A DNA stretch of 50,766 nt, from NCBI GenBank assembly GCA_025965155.1, contig JAOPXN010000086.1:1-50766 (forward strand), written 5' to 3'. Of this stretch, positions 33,556 to 41,971 are shown in pieces. The DNA comes from Propionibacteriaceae bacterium (GTDB taxonomy: Bacteria; Actinomycetota; Actinomycetes; Propionibacteriales; Propionibacteriaceae). How positions within the stretch are numbered: position 1 is the stretch's first letter; each line of letters opens with the position of its first letter. Position numbers and translations under genes: made by a program. Under the pieces are notes generated by a model. It was given only the letters and a program-made list of their open reading frames with translations. It had not been told where the DNA came from and did not search any database.

Positions 33556-34784
33556 CAGGCTGTTCCGGGTCGAAGCCGGCGCTCGATTGTCTCGGTGACC
33601 GCAGCCACCTGCTGCGGTGGCAGATCGGTGCCGGCCACCGCCCGGCAGGCGATGTCCACCAGGGCGGCCGCGGCGGCGGCGAGCGGCGGATCCCCCAGGC
33701 CAAGGCGGGCTGCCTCCCACCACCGATGCCGCACCGGCTCACACACCTGCCTGCTCTGGTCGAACAGTGCGTCGTCGGTGTTCAGCCCGGCCAGGATCGC
33801 GGCTGGTACAAGCCACTGATCCGCCGGCTGAGCGTCGAGATAGCGCAGCTCCAGGTAGCCGCGTGGGCGGACGAACGGGAACAGGGTGCTGAGGTGGTAG
33901 TCAAGGTCGGCCAAGGTGGGTCTGTCCGGCTCGCCCTTTCGAATCCAGTCGGCGAAGGTGACCCCTCCGGACACGCTCCAGTCCGGGGTCTCCCTTCGGC
34001 GGCACAGCAGCGGCGCCGCGAGGGCGTATCGCGCCCAGTCATGCGCCACGTCCGTTCCCCGGCCGCCGTAGACGGGCCCCGAGCGCGCCGGGTCGATGCC
34101 GAGCCAGGTCCGCATCCGGCCCGATGCCCAGCCGGTGTCACGCTGTGCGTGTCGGCCCGAGTTGGCGAACGCGGCCAGCAGCACCGGACCTATTGCGTGG
34201 GCTGCTGACCAGCGGGACGCCACGCGGTCCGGCGTACCCGCGTCAATGGAGACTTGGACGCTGGCCGTACTGCACATCATGGCGAGGCCGTACGGACTCG
34301 ACCTCTCAAAGCTCCGTCGCATCGCACGGTAGCGCGGTGTGTCGAGCAGCAGCAAAGGCGGCCGGTGCGGGTCGATACCGCTGTCTCCCATGACAAGCCC
34401 TTGAGCCGCCAGCAGTTGCGTCAGCTCAGCGCTATCGGCGGCGGTGTCGGCGGCCAGGCGGGCCAGCGACGGGGAGGGGAGAGTTGAGATCTCGACCTGT
34501 CCGCCGGGTTCGACCGTGACGATGGAGCCTCGAGCCAGCGGCAACTGGGGTGAGTCAGGACTGAGGGAGGTTGGTGCATGGGCACCCAGGGCCGCGCGTA
34601 GTCGTTCAGCTTCAATCGGCAGTTCGGGATGAGAGTCGTCGTGGACCGTCCACTCCAGCTCCACGCCGGTCAGTCTTGGCGGGCCGGTCTTGAAGCAGAT
34701 GGAGACGATATAACCCGCGGCCTGATCGATATCGGTCAGGACGGCCGAATCAGTCTCTGCGCTGATGCTCGCTATCTGGATCAC
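33555..34784 (-). CDS. egtA: glutamate-cysteine ligase EgtA
   Basis: 409 residues if read from GTG at 34784. EgtA makes gamma-glutamyl-cysteine for EgtB. The GCS2-type ligase features are visible: 'LTGVELEWTVHD' (substrate/Mg site), 'VTVEPGGQVEISTLP', 'MCSTASVQVSIDAG' and 'GYLELRYLDAQP'. The start is odd: an ideal AGGAGG sits with zero spacing before GTG, in a stretch AGGAGGTGATCC that is fully complementary to the 16S rRNA 3' end. The next frame codons at a normal distance are non-standard (ATA at codon 4), and no other start follows until the conserved region. So either GTG is used with unusual geometry or a rare start codon is used. First gene of egtA-B-C-D. Confidence 0.9.
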   Translation of the reverse strand: MIQIASISAETDSAVLTDIDQAAGYIVSICFKTGPPRLTGVELEWTVHDDSHPELPIEAERLRAALGAHAPTSLSPDSPQLPLARGSIVTVEPGGQVEISTLPSPSLARLAADTAADSAELTQLLAAQGLVMGDSGIDPHRPPLLLLDTPRYRAMRRSFERSSPYGLAMMCSTASVQVSIDAGTPDRVASRWSAAHAIGPVLLAAFANSGRHAQRDTGWASGRMRTWLGIDPARSGPVYGGRGTDVAHDWARYALAAPLLCRRRETPDWSVSGGVTFADWIRKGEPDRPTLADLDYHLSTLFPFVRPRGYLELRYLDAQPADQWLVPAAILAGLNTDDALFDQSRQVCEPVRHRWWEAARLGLGDPPLAAAAAALVDIACRAVAGTDLPPQQVAAVTETIERRLRPGTA

Positions 34785-34878
34785 CTCCTGATCAAAACGC
34801 TACCTAACTGAAGCGGCAAAGGGCACCCCCAACAACCAGACTATGCAAATGCGGCCCCCTGGAATTTGAGGGCGGTGG

Positions 34879-36294
34879 TCACAGTGCCGTACCAAGAAGG
34901 TGCAGCGCTAGTCCTGCCAGCGCGCAGATCCCGAGGGTGCGCAGCACGCTCCACTTGGCTACAAAAATGAGCAGCCCCCCGAGAATGGTGATGGCGAGCG
35001 CTGCCGGCTGCAGCGTAGCCGGCACCGGGAGGTCAAAGTCGATGGGTCCCCAGGACACCGGCTGAGTTGCGCTGAAGAGGGTGTGCACCGCGAAATAGCC
35101 GGCGAGGTTGGCGATGACGCCGACGACGGCGGCGGTAATACCGGTCAGGGCGGAACCCAGGGCGCGGTTGTGCCGCAGCCGTTCCACGTACGGTGCCCCG
35201 AGCAGGATGAACAGGAAGCACGGCACGAAGGTGACCCAGGTGGTCAACAGCGCCGCGAGGACCGCGGCCAGCCAGGGGTCGAGGGTGCCGGGGTTTCGGA
35301 ATGCGCCTAGGAAGGCGACGAACTGGACGACCATGATGAGCGGGCCCGGGGTGGTCTCCGCCAGCGCCAGTCCGCGGACCATCTCACCGGGGGCGAGCCA
35401 GCCGTAGACGTTCACCGCCTGTTGCGCCACGTACGCCAAGACCGCGTACGCGCCTCCGAAGGTGACGAGTGCCGCACCGGAGAAGAACAGACCCTGGTCC
35501 ACGAAGACGCTGGAACGGCCGAACACCACAGCTGCGGCCAGCACGGGGGCGGCCCATGCGGTGAGGCCGATGGCCAGGACGAGGGCGGCTCGTCGGCCGG
35601 ATGGCCGCTCGGTATGCAGGGCGTCGTCACTGATCAGTGGCGGCGGACCGTCCTCGGCTTTGCCGGCCTTCGGTTCCATCAGCCCCGGTCGCCACCGCCC
35701 GAGGAGCCAACCGGTAACCCCGGCACCGAGCACCACGACCGGGAAGGGGGCCCCAAAGAAGGTCAACGCAACAAACGATGCGACAGCCAACGCCACCAGA
35801 CAGGGGTGGCCGAGGCCTCGGCTGCCCACCTTGCTGACGGCCTGGACGACGATGGCGATCACCGCCGGCGCCAGACCGAGAAAGAGCCCCTGGACGAGGC
35901 CAGTATCCCCGTAGCCGACATAGATCGCCGACAGCGCCAGCAATGAGACGACGCCGGGCAGTACGAACAATATTCCGGCGATGAGGGCGCCGCGGACCCC
36001 GTTCAGCAGCCACCCGATGTAGGTTGCGAGCTGCTGCGCCTCCGGACCGGGCAGCAGAGTGCAGTAGCTGAGCGCGAACAGGAACCGGCGCTGCCCAATC
36101 CACCGCCTCTCCTCGACCAGCGTCCGTTGCATCACCGCAATCTGTCCGGCGGGGCCGCCGAACGTCTGCAGCGAGATCGCGAACCAGGTCTTCGTCGCCT
36201 CCCACAACGGCAGCACGTCGCTCGTGGGCTGCCCTGAGCTGGCAGCGGCGACGGCTTCGACGCCAGGCTGCTCCCTGGGTTCCTCCGATGTCAT
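34879..36294 (-). CDS. chrA: ChrA-family chromate efflux transporter
   Basis: 471 residues from the ATG at 36294 with GAAGGGA six bases upstream; a TTG at 36312 is weaker. Two homologous CHR halves are recognisable: 'WFAISLQTFGGPAGQIAVMQ' at about residue 40 and 'FFSGAALVTFGGAYAVLAYV' near residue 270, each followed by about five or six helices and the 'LLPGPEAQQLATYIGW' and 'TTPGPLIMVVQFVAFLG' signatures. The long-chain family members pump chromate out of the cytoplasm using the membrane potential; some actinomycete members may carry sulfate or other anions. It stands alone between egtA and the MEDS gene on the same strand. Confidence 0.88.
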   Translation of the reverse strand: MTSEEPREQPGVEAVAAASSGQPTSDVLPLWEATKTWFAISLQTFGGPAGQIAVMQRTLVEERRWIGQRRFLFALSYCTLLPGPEAQQLATYIGWLLNGVRGALIAGILFVLPGVVSLLALSAIYVGYGDTGLVQGLFLGLAPAVIAIVVQAVSKVGSRGLGHPCLVALAVASFVALTFFGAPFPVVVLGAGVTGWLLGRWRPGLMEPKAGKAEDGPPPLISDDALHTERPSGRRAALVLAIGLTAWAAPVLAAAVVFGRSSVFVDQGLFFSGAALVTFGGAYAVLAYVAQQAVNVYGWLAPGEMVRGLALAETTPGPLIMVVQFVAFLGAFRNPGTLDPWLAAVLAALLTTWVTFVPCFLFILLGAPYVERLRHNRALGSALTGITAAVVGVIANLAGYFAVHTLFSATQPVSWGPIDFDLPVPATLQPAALAITILGGLLIFVAKWSVLRTLGICALAGLALHLLGTAL

Positions 36295-36390
36295 ACCGGT
36301 CCCTTCTGACAAGGAGCCTGTTCGATCCCAGTATTTACCGCAAGGGGAGTGCCCACCGTGCCCGGTTCAGAGTGGCCGGCACACGTTGCC

Positions 36391-36407
36391 TGCCGAGTCC
36401 CTCGGCA
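36391..36407 (-). terminator. short hairpin after the MEDS gene
   Basis: TGCCGAG (36391-36397), loop TCC, CTCGGCA (36401-36407): a perfect 7-bp stem ten bases past the stop codon of the MEDS gene and before chrA. No T-tract. Confidence 0.5.
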
Positions 36408-36416
36408 TCGGGGTTA

Positions 36417-37061
36417 TCAACTGTGGTCGAGGCCGAGGAGCTCGGCTATCTGGTCATCGTCAATCGGATACTTCGCCGGGTCCGGTGCTGTGTCGTCTAG
36501 CTGGTGCAGTGGGTTGTTGAACACCTTGGAGTTTATGTAGACGAATGGGTGCACCCGGAGCATCTCGACGAGGACGTCCGGAGCGAAGTTGCGGGTGTCG
36601 TAGAGGCAGAATGCGCTGAGGTCGTGGCACATCATCTGGTTGAGGTGGTACTCATAGTGGACCAGCTCGTTCTGGTTGGCTTTGTGGAGCCACCACGAAG
36701 CTTCTCCGCCGACTCGAGCGCGGCCCCCGCCAGAGCGGGCAGACCGCACGAGAGGCTCCCAGGTTGCAATCATGTCGGACAGCGAGACCCGCTCGGGCGG
36801 GCAGTCGGCGAACTTCGGGAGTTGGACTTCGAGCTGACCTGCGCCGAGCCAGCTGATGATCTGTTCCGCTGGTCCCAGCTGCGCCAGCAGACCACTGGCT
36901 TCAGCATTGTCAAGAGCGACAATGCATCGATCTCCAATCTCAAGGCCCTCCTTGAGGAAAGGAACCAGCATGCGATCTCGCTGCTCCTCATCGGAGTAGA
37001 AGCCACAAATGTGATGGGGCCGCGGCCGACCAGTGAATGGCCTGTACGAAGGCGTGATCAT
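36417..37061 (-). CDS. MEDS-domain protein (DcmR-type sensory domain)
   Basis: 214 residues, ATG overlapping the stop of the signal-peptidase gene by four bases (ATGA). The sequence 'HHICGFYSDEEQRDRMLVPF' and 'LKEGLEIGDRCIVALDNAEA' match the MEDS domain named for methanogen/methylotroph DcmR sensory proteins; 'LVHYEYHLNQMMCHDLSAFC' and 'LYDTRNFAPDVLVEMLRVHP' continue it. Such domains usually sense a small molecule or light/redox state and are often attached to kinases or DNA-binding domains, but here the domain stands alone with no effector. Tight coupling to the peptidase gene suggests a regulatory or accessory role for the secreted-protein cluster. Confidence 0.8.
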   Translation of the reverse strand: MITPSYRPFTGRPRPHHICGFYSDEEQRDRMLVPFLKEGLEIGDRCIVALDNAEASGLLAQLGPAEQIISWLGAGQLEVQLPKFADCPPERVSLSDMIATWEPLVRSARSGGGRARVGGEASWWLHKANQNELVHYEYHLNQMMCHDLSAFCLYDTRNFAPDVLVEMLRVHPFVYINSKVFNNPLHQLDDTAPDPAKYPIDDDQIAELLGLDHS

Positions 37062-38596
37062 GCGGAACCTTCGAGGTCTGGTGCCGTAGATAAGCGGCGA
37101 GGTTTGGGTACTTCGGGTGACCTCGTGTGGAAGGTGACGTAGCGGTAGGTGATGCCCTGGTCTGGGACGATGAAAGTGGCGGTATCGCCTCGTGTCCAGT
37201 GCAGGACCAGCTGCGCTGCGCGTTCGGCCAGCTTGGCCAGCGTCGCGAAGTCCGCGACATCGATGATCAGCCCGTCAGACGGTGTCGGATGCACCGGCGC
37301 CAACAGCGACGCGTACCGTCGTCGGATCAGCGTGGGCTCATCGACGGTCGAGCGGCGCGCCACGTAGACGATGGAGAGGCCGCCGAGCAAGGCGCCGAGC
37401 AGCAGGGCCGCCGAGACGATCCGTGCTGTCACGGCCGGAATGCCGAGGCCGAGCACCTCCACGGTCTTCGGGCCGCCGAGGACGTCCGCGTTGGCTGGGG
37501 TTTCGGTCACGAGGAGGTCATTCGGTCCGCCGGCGAGGCTGAGCTGGAGCGGAGTCAGCTTCAGTCTCAATTCGGGCTGGAACACGCCGGAGTCGTCGCT
37601 CTCGACTCGGGGCCTGACCGCGATGTTAACCTGCCCCGGGGGTGCCCCGGTGACGGCTGCAGCAGCCTTGGCTCGAGCCTCAATGGCCCCAAGATCAAGC
37701 CGTACGGTGCCTTGGTAGGTCTCCCCAGCCACCGAAACCGGCTTCGCCAGGGGCATGGTCGAATGCCAGCCATCGGAGGTGGACAGCTCGGCGTCGACAG
37801 TGATGCGACCAGGGTCGCCCAGGTAGCTGAGGTGGACGTCAACCGTGTCGGCAGCTCGGCGGAACACCGGGTCCGGCGACCTGGCCTCGGTGGCGTCGTA
37901 AGCAGGCGTGCGGCCCACCGCTGCCGAGTACGCGAAAGTCATCTGGCTGGGATCCTTGACCGCCGTGACGGCGGGTTTGGCAGTGGCGGGATTCCAGGCC
38001 AACACTCCGGTCGCGAGACCCAGGATGCCAGCCGCGGCGGACGCCGCGGCGGCGCCTCGCAGTAGCAGGGGCAGCGCTCTGACCCCACCGAACCAACCAG
38101 AGCTGCGAGCTGCAAGCTCATCCACGGGTGCTCTCCTTCGTCGGGGCCGCTTCTTGACCCCGCTAGTAAAAATGATCACCAGGCCGACGGCGATCACGAA
38201 CCGTGCCACCGGGTTCGTGAGAGCCTGCAGCCAGGCACCGCCTTGCGGTATCAGCAGCACGGCCTTGCCTACAAGCTGATCCGACGTTGGTTGCGCTATG
38301 TCAATGGACTGGTTGTTGTCGCCTTTGAAGACGAAGCCGCTGTCGTCGCCGTCAATGATGCGGTGCAGCACCACGACCCGGGACTTGAGCCGGTAGGCCG
38401 CGATGTCGCCCACCTGGTAGGAGTCGGCCTTGGCGACCAGCACCAGGTCGCCTTGGTAGTAGGTCGGGTTCATGCTGACCCCGTGGGTCGTGACGAAAGC
38501 GGCGCGGCCAGTGAGCAGTACACCCACGGCCAAAGCTGCGATCACTACCGCTGCGCCCAACAGCACACCGATGACACGCTGCCGATGCCAGTGCAC
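37058..38596 (-). CDS. SipW-type signal peptidase I fused to a DUF5305-like extracytoplasmic domain
   Basis: 512 residues from a GTG at 38596 with GAGG seven bases upstream. Residues 1-130 are a type I signal peptidase: one membrane anchor, then catalytic Ser41 in 'THGVSMNPTYYQGD'. The general base position has His78 in 'VLHRIIDGDD' instead of Lys, and 'FKGDNN' (Asp93) follows; this is the Ser-His ER/SipW type rather than the Ser-Lys LepB type. A second helix near 140, a third near 180, a beta-rich region (about residues 195-390, 'VDVHLSYLGDPGRITVDAEL') resembling DUF5305 and a final helix near 400 with a 100-residue cytoplasmic tail complete it. It follows a small secreted protein gene and precedes a MEDS gene. 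It probably matures that neighbour. Confidence 0.85.
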   Translation of the reverse strand: MHWHRQRVIGVLLGAAVVIAALAVGVLLTGRAAFVTTHGVSMNPTYYQGDLVLVAKADSYQVGDIAAYRLKSRVVVLHRIIDGDDSGFVFKGDNNQSIDIAQPTSDQLVGKAVLLIPQGGAWLQALTNPVARFVIAVGLVIIFTSGVKKRPRRRRAPVDELAARSSGWFGGVRALPLLLRGAAAASAAAGILGLATGVLAWNPATAKPAVTAVKDPSQMTFAYSAAVGRTPAYDATEARSPDPVFRRAADTVDVHLSYLGDPGRITVDAELSTSDGWHSTMPLAKPVSVAGETYQGTVRLDLGAIEARAKAAAAVTGAPPGQVNIAVRPRVESDDSGVFQPELRLKLTPLQLSLAGGPNDLLVTETPANADVLGGPKTVEVLGLGIPAVTARIVSAALLLGALLGGLSIVYVARRSTVDEPTLIRRRYASLLAPVHPTPSDGLIIDVADFATLAKLAERAAQLVLHWTRGDTATFIVPDQGITYRYVTFHTRSPEVPKPRRLSTAPDLEGSA

Positions 38597-38633
38597 GAAC
38601 GGACCTCAGACTAGTAAGTAAGGACAGCGGTGG

Positions 38634-38669
38634 GCATGGCCCGCCCAGCGGCCGCGGGGCGGGCCATGC
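38634..38669 (-). terminator. hairpin between cargo gene and signal peptidase gene (attenuator)
   Basis: Perfect 13-bp stem GCATGGCCCGCCC (38634-38646) and GGGCGGGCCATGC (38657-38669), 10-base loop. It lies 25 bases past the cargo stop and about 38 before the peptidase start, on the same transcript, and would lower peptidase relative to cargo expression. Confidence 0.65.
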
Positions 38670-38694
38670 TTAGACACCAGGTCTCAGCCGCAGA

Positions 38695-39087
38695 TCAGGC
38701 CGCGACGGTGACGTTGATACCGTCCGCGCCGAGCTGGTTGGCTGCGACTGGTGTGCACGTCGAGGTGTGAGTGACGGCTTCCACGTCAGTGCAGGTGAAT
38801 ACTGCCGCGGTGCCCGTCGTCGTGAAGTTGATCGAAACCTGCTTGCCGTCCGCGTCGCTGGCGAAGGTCAGCAGAACCTCGTCGATGGCGTTGTTCGTGC
38901 TGTCGGCAAAGGAGTAGTTAACGGCGCTGAGGGTTGCACCGGTCACGGCCTGGCTGACGGTACCGCCGATGAACTGGGTGGCACCCGCGTTGTTGGTCAG
39001 ACCGGTTCCGGTCAGGGCGGTGCTGCCGCCGACAACAGCGAGGCCGCCGAAAGCTAGGGCGACGAGGATCTTGGTGGGCTTGCGCAT
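38695..39087 (-). CDS. small secreted protein, probable SipW-type cargo
   Basis: 130 residues from an ATG at 39087 with AGAAGGA upstream; a longer upstream reading lacks support. The signal sequence 'MRKPTKILVALAFGGLAVVG' is followed by a region 'STALTGTGLTNNAGATQFIG' that could hold the cleavage site. The mature part is strongly beta-prone, Thr/Ser/Val-rich ('VNYSFADSTNNAIDEVLLTF'), with two cysteines (in 'FTCTDVEAV' and 'TSTCTPVAAN') that can form a disulfide. I recognise a recurring actinobacterial arrangement in which such small secreted beta proteins sit next to SipW-type peptidases, analogous to TasA/camelysin with SipW in Bacillus. Surface-fibre formation is a guess; no function is known to me. 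Confidence 0.75.
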   Translation of the reverse strand: MRKPTKILVALAFGGLAVVGGSTALTGTGLTNNAGATQFIGGTVSQAVTGATLSAVNYSFADSTNNAIDEVLLTFASDADGKQVSINFTTTGTAAVFTCTDVEAVTHTSTCTPVAANQLGADGINVTVAA

Positions 39088-39403
39088 GGGTGGTTCGTCC
39101 TTCTGTTTGTGAGTAGCCCGACGGACCCCCTGTGGGCCGCGTGGCTTCGCGGCCGAGCTCCCGCTAGGTCCGCTGTGCGTGGCGTGCAAGACGTGTGCCC
39201 TGCCGCAACAACCCCCGAGATGTGCTGCGCGAGTAGCGTAAATGAGAAATAGTTCGACTGTCAACTTACTTGGTAGTCGAGATACATTGCGCACGATTTA
39301 ATGGATGAGTGAGATGTTTCACGGTCGACCAACCCGAAGGGCTTCATCACGACGCGCACGCTAGGTTGGAGGTCACCAAGGGGTAACAATCGGGCGGGGA
39401 TGA
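39088..39403. promoter_or_regulatory. AT-richer divergent promoter region of the cargo gene and MarR gene
   Basis: A TTGACA hexamer on the reverse strand (39264-39259) with AT-rich sequence about 17 bases on is a plausible promoter for the cargo gene. Around it, TCGACT (39254-39259) and AGTCGA (39275-39280) form an inverted repeat with a 15-base spacer, a likely MarR operator that would block this promoter. Confidence 0.5.
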
Positions 39404-39868
39404 ATGACATTGGCTGACAACACGCTGCCGGGGGGCCGGCTGTCCACTGCTGGCTTGCGACAGCTCATGCTCAACGGGCACCAGTACCGGGACGTACTCG
39501 CCCAGGCTCTCAAGCTCGGGACCAATGACCTCATTGCGATCTTCCATGTTTGCCTGGATGGTCCGCTCACGCCGCAGCAACTCGGTCGCCGGATGGGGAT
39601 GACCTCGGGAACCATGACTGCGCTCCTGGACCGGGTCGAGAACGCCGGCTTCCTCACCCGCAAACACAACCCAGAGGATCGCCGCAGTCTGCTGATCAGT
39701 GCGACGCCCGCGGGCGAGGATGCGATCGACTGGACCAACCAGCAGCTTGGTGCCGTGATGGAACTGGCCCTGGCGGAGGTTCCCGATGTCACGCCCGAGC
39801 AGTTCGACTCGGTCATCACTGCGCTCAGCCGGGCCCTGGAGAGGTACGCGGAGGACGCTCAGGACTAG
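39404..39868 (+). CDS. MarR-family transcriptional regulator
   Basis: 154 residues, ATG with GGGGATGA upstream. It is a winged-helix protein: 'LTPQQLGRRMGMTSGTMTAL' is the recognition helix-turn-helix, then 'LLDRVENAGFLTRKHNPEDR', the MarR wing with the conserved D-x-R ('PEDRRS'). Such proteins act as dimers that leave DNA on binding small phenolic or lipophilic ligands. It is divergent from the cargo/signal-peptidase cluster with about 316 bases between starts and a candidate operator in that gap, so it is the probable repressor of the cluster. Confidence 0.87.
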   Translation: MTLADNTLPGGRLSTAGLRQLMLNGHQYRDVLAQALKLGTNDLIAIFHVCLDGPLTPQQLGRRMGMTSGTMTALLDRVENAGFLTRKHNPEDRRSLLISATPAGEDAIDWTNQQLGAVMELALAEVPDVTPEQFDSVITALSRALERYAEDAQD

Positions 39869-39916
39869 GGCCCGGGAAGGCATTGACACGTAGGCCCGCG
39901 GACTCTGAGCGAGGGC

Positions 39917-39950
39917 ACCGAGCGACCGTGCGGTCGTACCCACGCTCGGT
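39917..39950. terminator. compound hairpin after the MarR gene
   Basis: Outer stem ACCGAGC (39917-39923) with GCTCGGT (39944-39950) encloses an inner stem GACCG (39924-39928) with CGGTC (39931-39935); three T residues follow. It lies about 50 bases past the MarR stop codon. Confidence 0.5.
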
Positions 39951-39972
39951 TTCCGTCATCGAACTACCCGCT

Positions 39973-40297
39973 GACTAGTCCCGTCCTCCGCGCCCTAGTC
40001 GGCGTGTCGCAGCACAGCTGACTTCTCAGCGAGAGGCCGGGACCGGGTCGTGGGAGGTGAAGTCCAGTAATCAGCCCCTCATCGTGGCGCTCACGGTCGT
40101 TGAACGGTGTGTCGTGCTCGGCACGGGCATGAGGGTTCAGTTTGTGGAATCCAGCCCCGCCACGACCAGCGGCCGGGTCTGACCGATCCTCGCGGCTCAG
40201 GCGTGGCCGCAGGTCAGCCGGTCCGGGCTTGCCCGCTCCCGTGACTAGTCAGCGTCGCAGCGACACGCCGACCATGGGGCGGAGGATGGGACTAGTC
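39973..40297. repeat. three copies of the palindrome GACTAGTC upstream of the arabinofuranosidase gene
   Basis: Exact copies lie at 39973-39980, 40243-40250 and 40290-40297. Flanks are also related: on one strand the copies read CGGGACTAGTCAGCG, CGTGACTAGTCAGCG and TGGGACTAGTCGCGG. They occupy the gene-free stretch 39951-40400 and could be operator sites for GH51 gene regulation. No other gene was recognised in that stretch. Confidence 0.5.
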
Positions 40298-40400
40298 GCG
40301 GGGTTCCGGGAACCCTGCCCTCAGCCATGATCATCCGCTGAGTACGTTGAGCAGCAACATCTTGGGAACGCCCTTCCCCGCTACTACGAGGAGCACCGAC

Positions 40401-41930
40401 TTGACCCCCAACAGCAGGGCCATCATCAATCTCGACATCGAAGGCCCGGCGATCAGCCGGCACATCTACGGCCACTTCGCCGAGCACCTCGGTCACTGCA
40501 TCTACGGAGGCATCTACGTCGGAGAAGACAGCCAGATCCCGAACGACCAAGGCATCCGCCTTGATGTGGTGGAGGCTCTGAAGGGTCTCAACATCCCGAA
40601 CCTGCGCTGGCCCGGAGGCTGCTTCGCCGACGAGTACCACTGGAAGGACGGCATCGGTCCCAAGGCCGAACGTCCCTCCATGGTCAACACCCACTGGGGC
40701 AACGTGGAGGAGAACAACCACTTCGGCACCCATGAGTTCATGCACCTGTGCGAGCTGTTGGAAACCGAGCCGTACATCAGCGGCAACGTGGGGTCGGGCA
40801 CGGTTGAGGAGATGAGCCAATGGGTGGAGTACCTGACCCGCGACGGCGACAGCCCGATGGTGCGGCTGCGTAAGGAGAACGGTCGGGACGAGCCGTGGCG
40901 AGTCCAGTTCTGGGGCATCGGCAACGAGACCTGGGGCTGTGGCGGCAACATGCGGCCCGAGTACTACGCCGACCTCGCCCGGCAGTACGGCACCTACTGC
41001 CGCGACCACGGCGAGAACAAGCTGTACCGGATCGCGTCCGGGGCCAACGTCGACGACTATGCCTGGACCGAGGCCCTGATGAAGACCATCGGCGATATCG
41101 GCTGCGGCTGCCGCCCGCACAACTACTTCCAGGCCCTGTCGCTGCACCACTACACCTTCGCCAACACGTGGCAGGACAAGGGCAGCGCAACCGAGTTCGA
41201 CAACGACGAGTACTACCGGACGATGCTCAACGCACAACGCATGGATGAGCTGATCACCAACCATTCCAACGTGATGGACGTCTATGACCCGAAGCGGCGG
41301 ATCGGGTTAGTGGTGGACGAATGGGGCACCTGGTTCAACGTCGAGCCCGGCACCAATCCTGGCTTCCTCTACCAGCAGAACACGTTGCGCGACAGTCTGG
41401 TGGCCAGCCTTCATTTCGACATCTTCCACCGGCATGCGGAGCGGGTGGTGATGACCAACATCGCCCAGACGGTCAACGTCTTGCAGTCGATGATCTTGAC
41501 CGACGGCGAGCAGATGATCTTGACGCCGACGTACCACGTCTTCGAGATGAACAAGGGCCACCACGACGCGGCCTCGCTGCCCGTTCACCTCAGCTCCCCG
41601 GGATCAAGCCGGGACATCGGCGACCAGACGTTGAACACGCTGAGCATGTCGGCCAGTGCCAAGGACGGCCGGGCGCTGATCTCGCTCACCAACCTGGAGG
41701 CGGACGTCGCCCGGACTGTGGAGATCGACCTGCGCGGCGGGGACTTCGCCATTGCTCAGTCGCGAATCCTCACCGCGGCCCGCCTGCAGGACCACAACAC
41801 GACCGAGCGGCCAGCTGCAGTGGCGCCGCAAGCCTTCGACGGGGTAATCCGTGACGGCCAGCGGCTGACGGTCGAGCTCCCGGCCCACTCCTTCGTGACA
41901 GTGGAACTGCAAGTCCGCACCGCAGACTGA
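40401..41930 (+). CDS. alpha-L-arabinofuranosidase, glycoside hydrolase family 51
   Basis: 509 residues from a TTG at 40401 with CGAGGAG seven bases upstream; an earlier TTG at 40347 has no such site. GH51 enzymes release arabinofuranose from arabinoxylan or arabinan oligomers by a retaining mechanism. The acid/base Glu is in '[12 protein letters not shown]' (about residue 176) and the nucleophile Glu in '[11 protein letters not shown]' (about 307). The N-terminus shows '[20 protein letters not shown]' and '[19 protein letters not shown]', and the C-terminus is the family's beta-sandwich. There is no signal peptide, so it acts on imported oligosaccharides. A perfect hairpin terminates it; it is a single-gene unit beside the sugar operons. 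Confidence 0.95.
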   Translation: MTPNSRAIINLDIEGPAISRHIYGHFAEHLGHCIYGGIYVGEDSQIPNDQGIRLDVVEALKGLNIPNLRWPGGCFADEYHWKDGIGPKAERPSMVNTHWGNVEENNHFGTHEFMHLCELLETEPYISGNVGSGTVEEMSQWVEYLTRDGDSPMVRLRKENGRDEPWRVQFWGIGNETWGCGGNMRPEYYADLARQYGTYCRDHGENKLYRIASGANVDDYAWTEALMKTIGDIGCGCRPHNYFQALSLHHYTFANTWQDKGSATEFDNDEYYRTMLNAQRMDELITNHSNVMDVYDPKRRIGLVVDEWGTWFNVEPGTNPGFLYQQNTLRDSLVASLHFDIFHRHAERVVMTNIAQTVNVLQSMILTDGEQMILTPTYHVFEMNKGHHDAASLPVHLSSPGSSRDIGDQTLNTLSMSASAKDGRALISLTNLEADVARTVEIDLRGGDFAIAQSRILTAARLQDHNTTERPAAVAPQAFDGVIRDGQRLTVELPAHSFVTVELQVRTAD

Positions 41931-41936
41931 AGGCAA

Positions 41937-41971
41937 GAGCCGACAGCAGCTTTTCAGGCTGCTGTCGGCTC
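41937..41971 (+). terminator. strong hairpin terminator after the arabinofuranosidase gene
   Basis: GAGCCGACAGCAGC (41937-41950), loop TTTTCAG, GCTGCTGTCGGCTC (41958-41971): a perfect 14-bp stem six bases past the stop codon. Confidence 0.8.
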
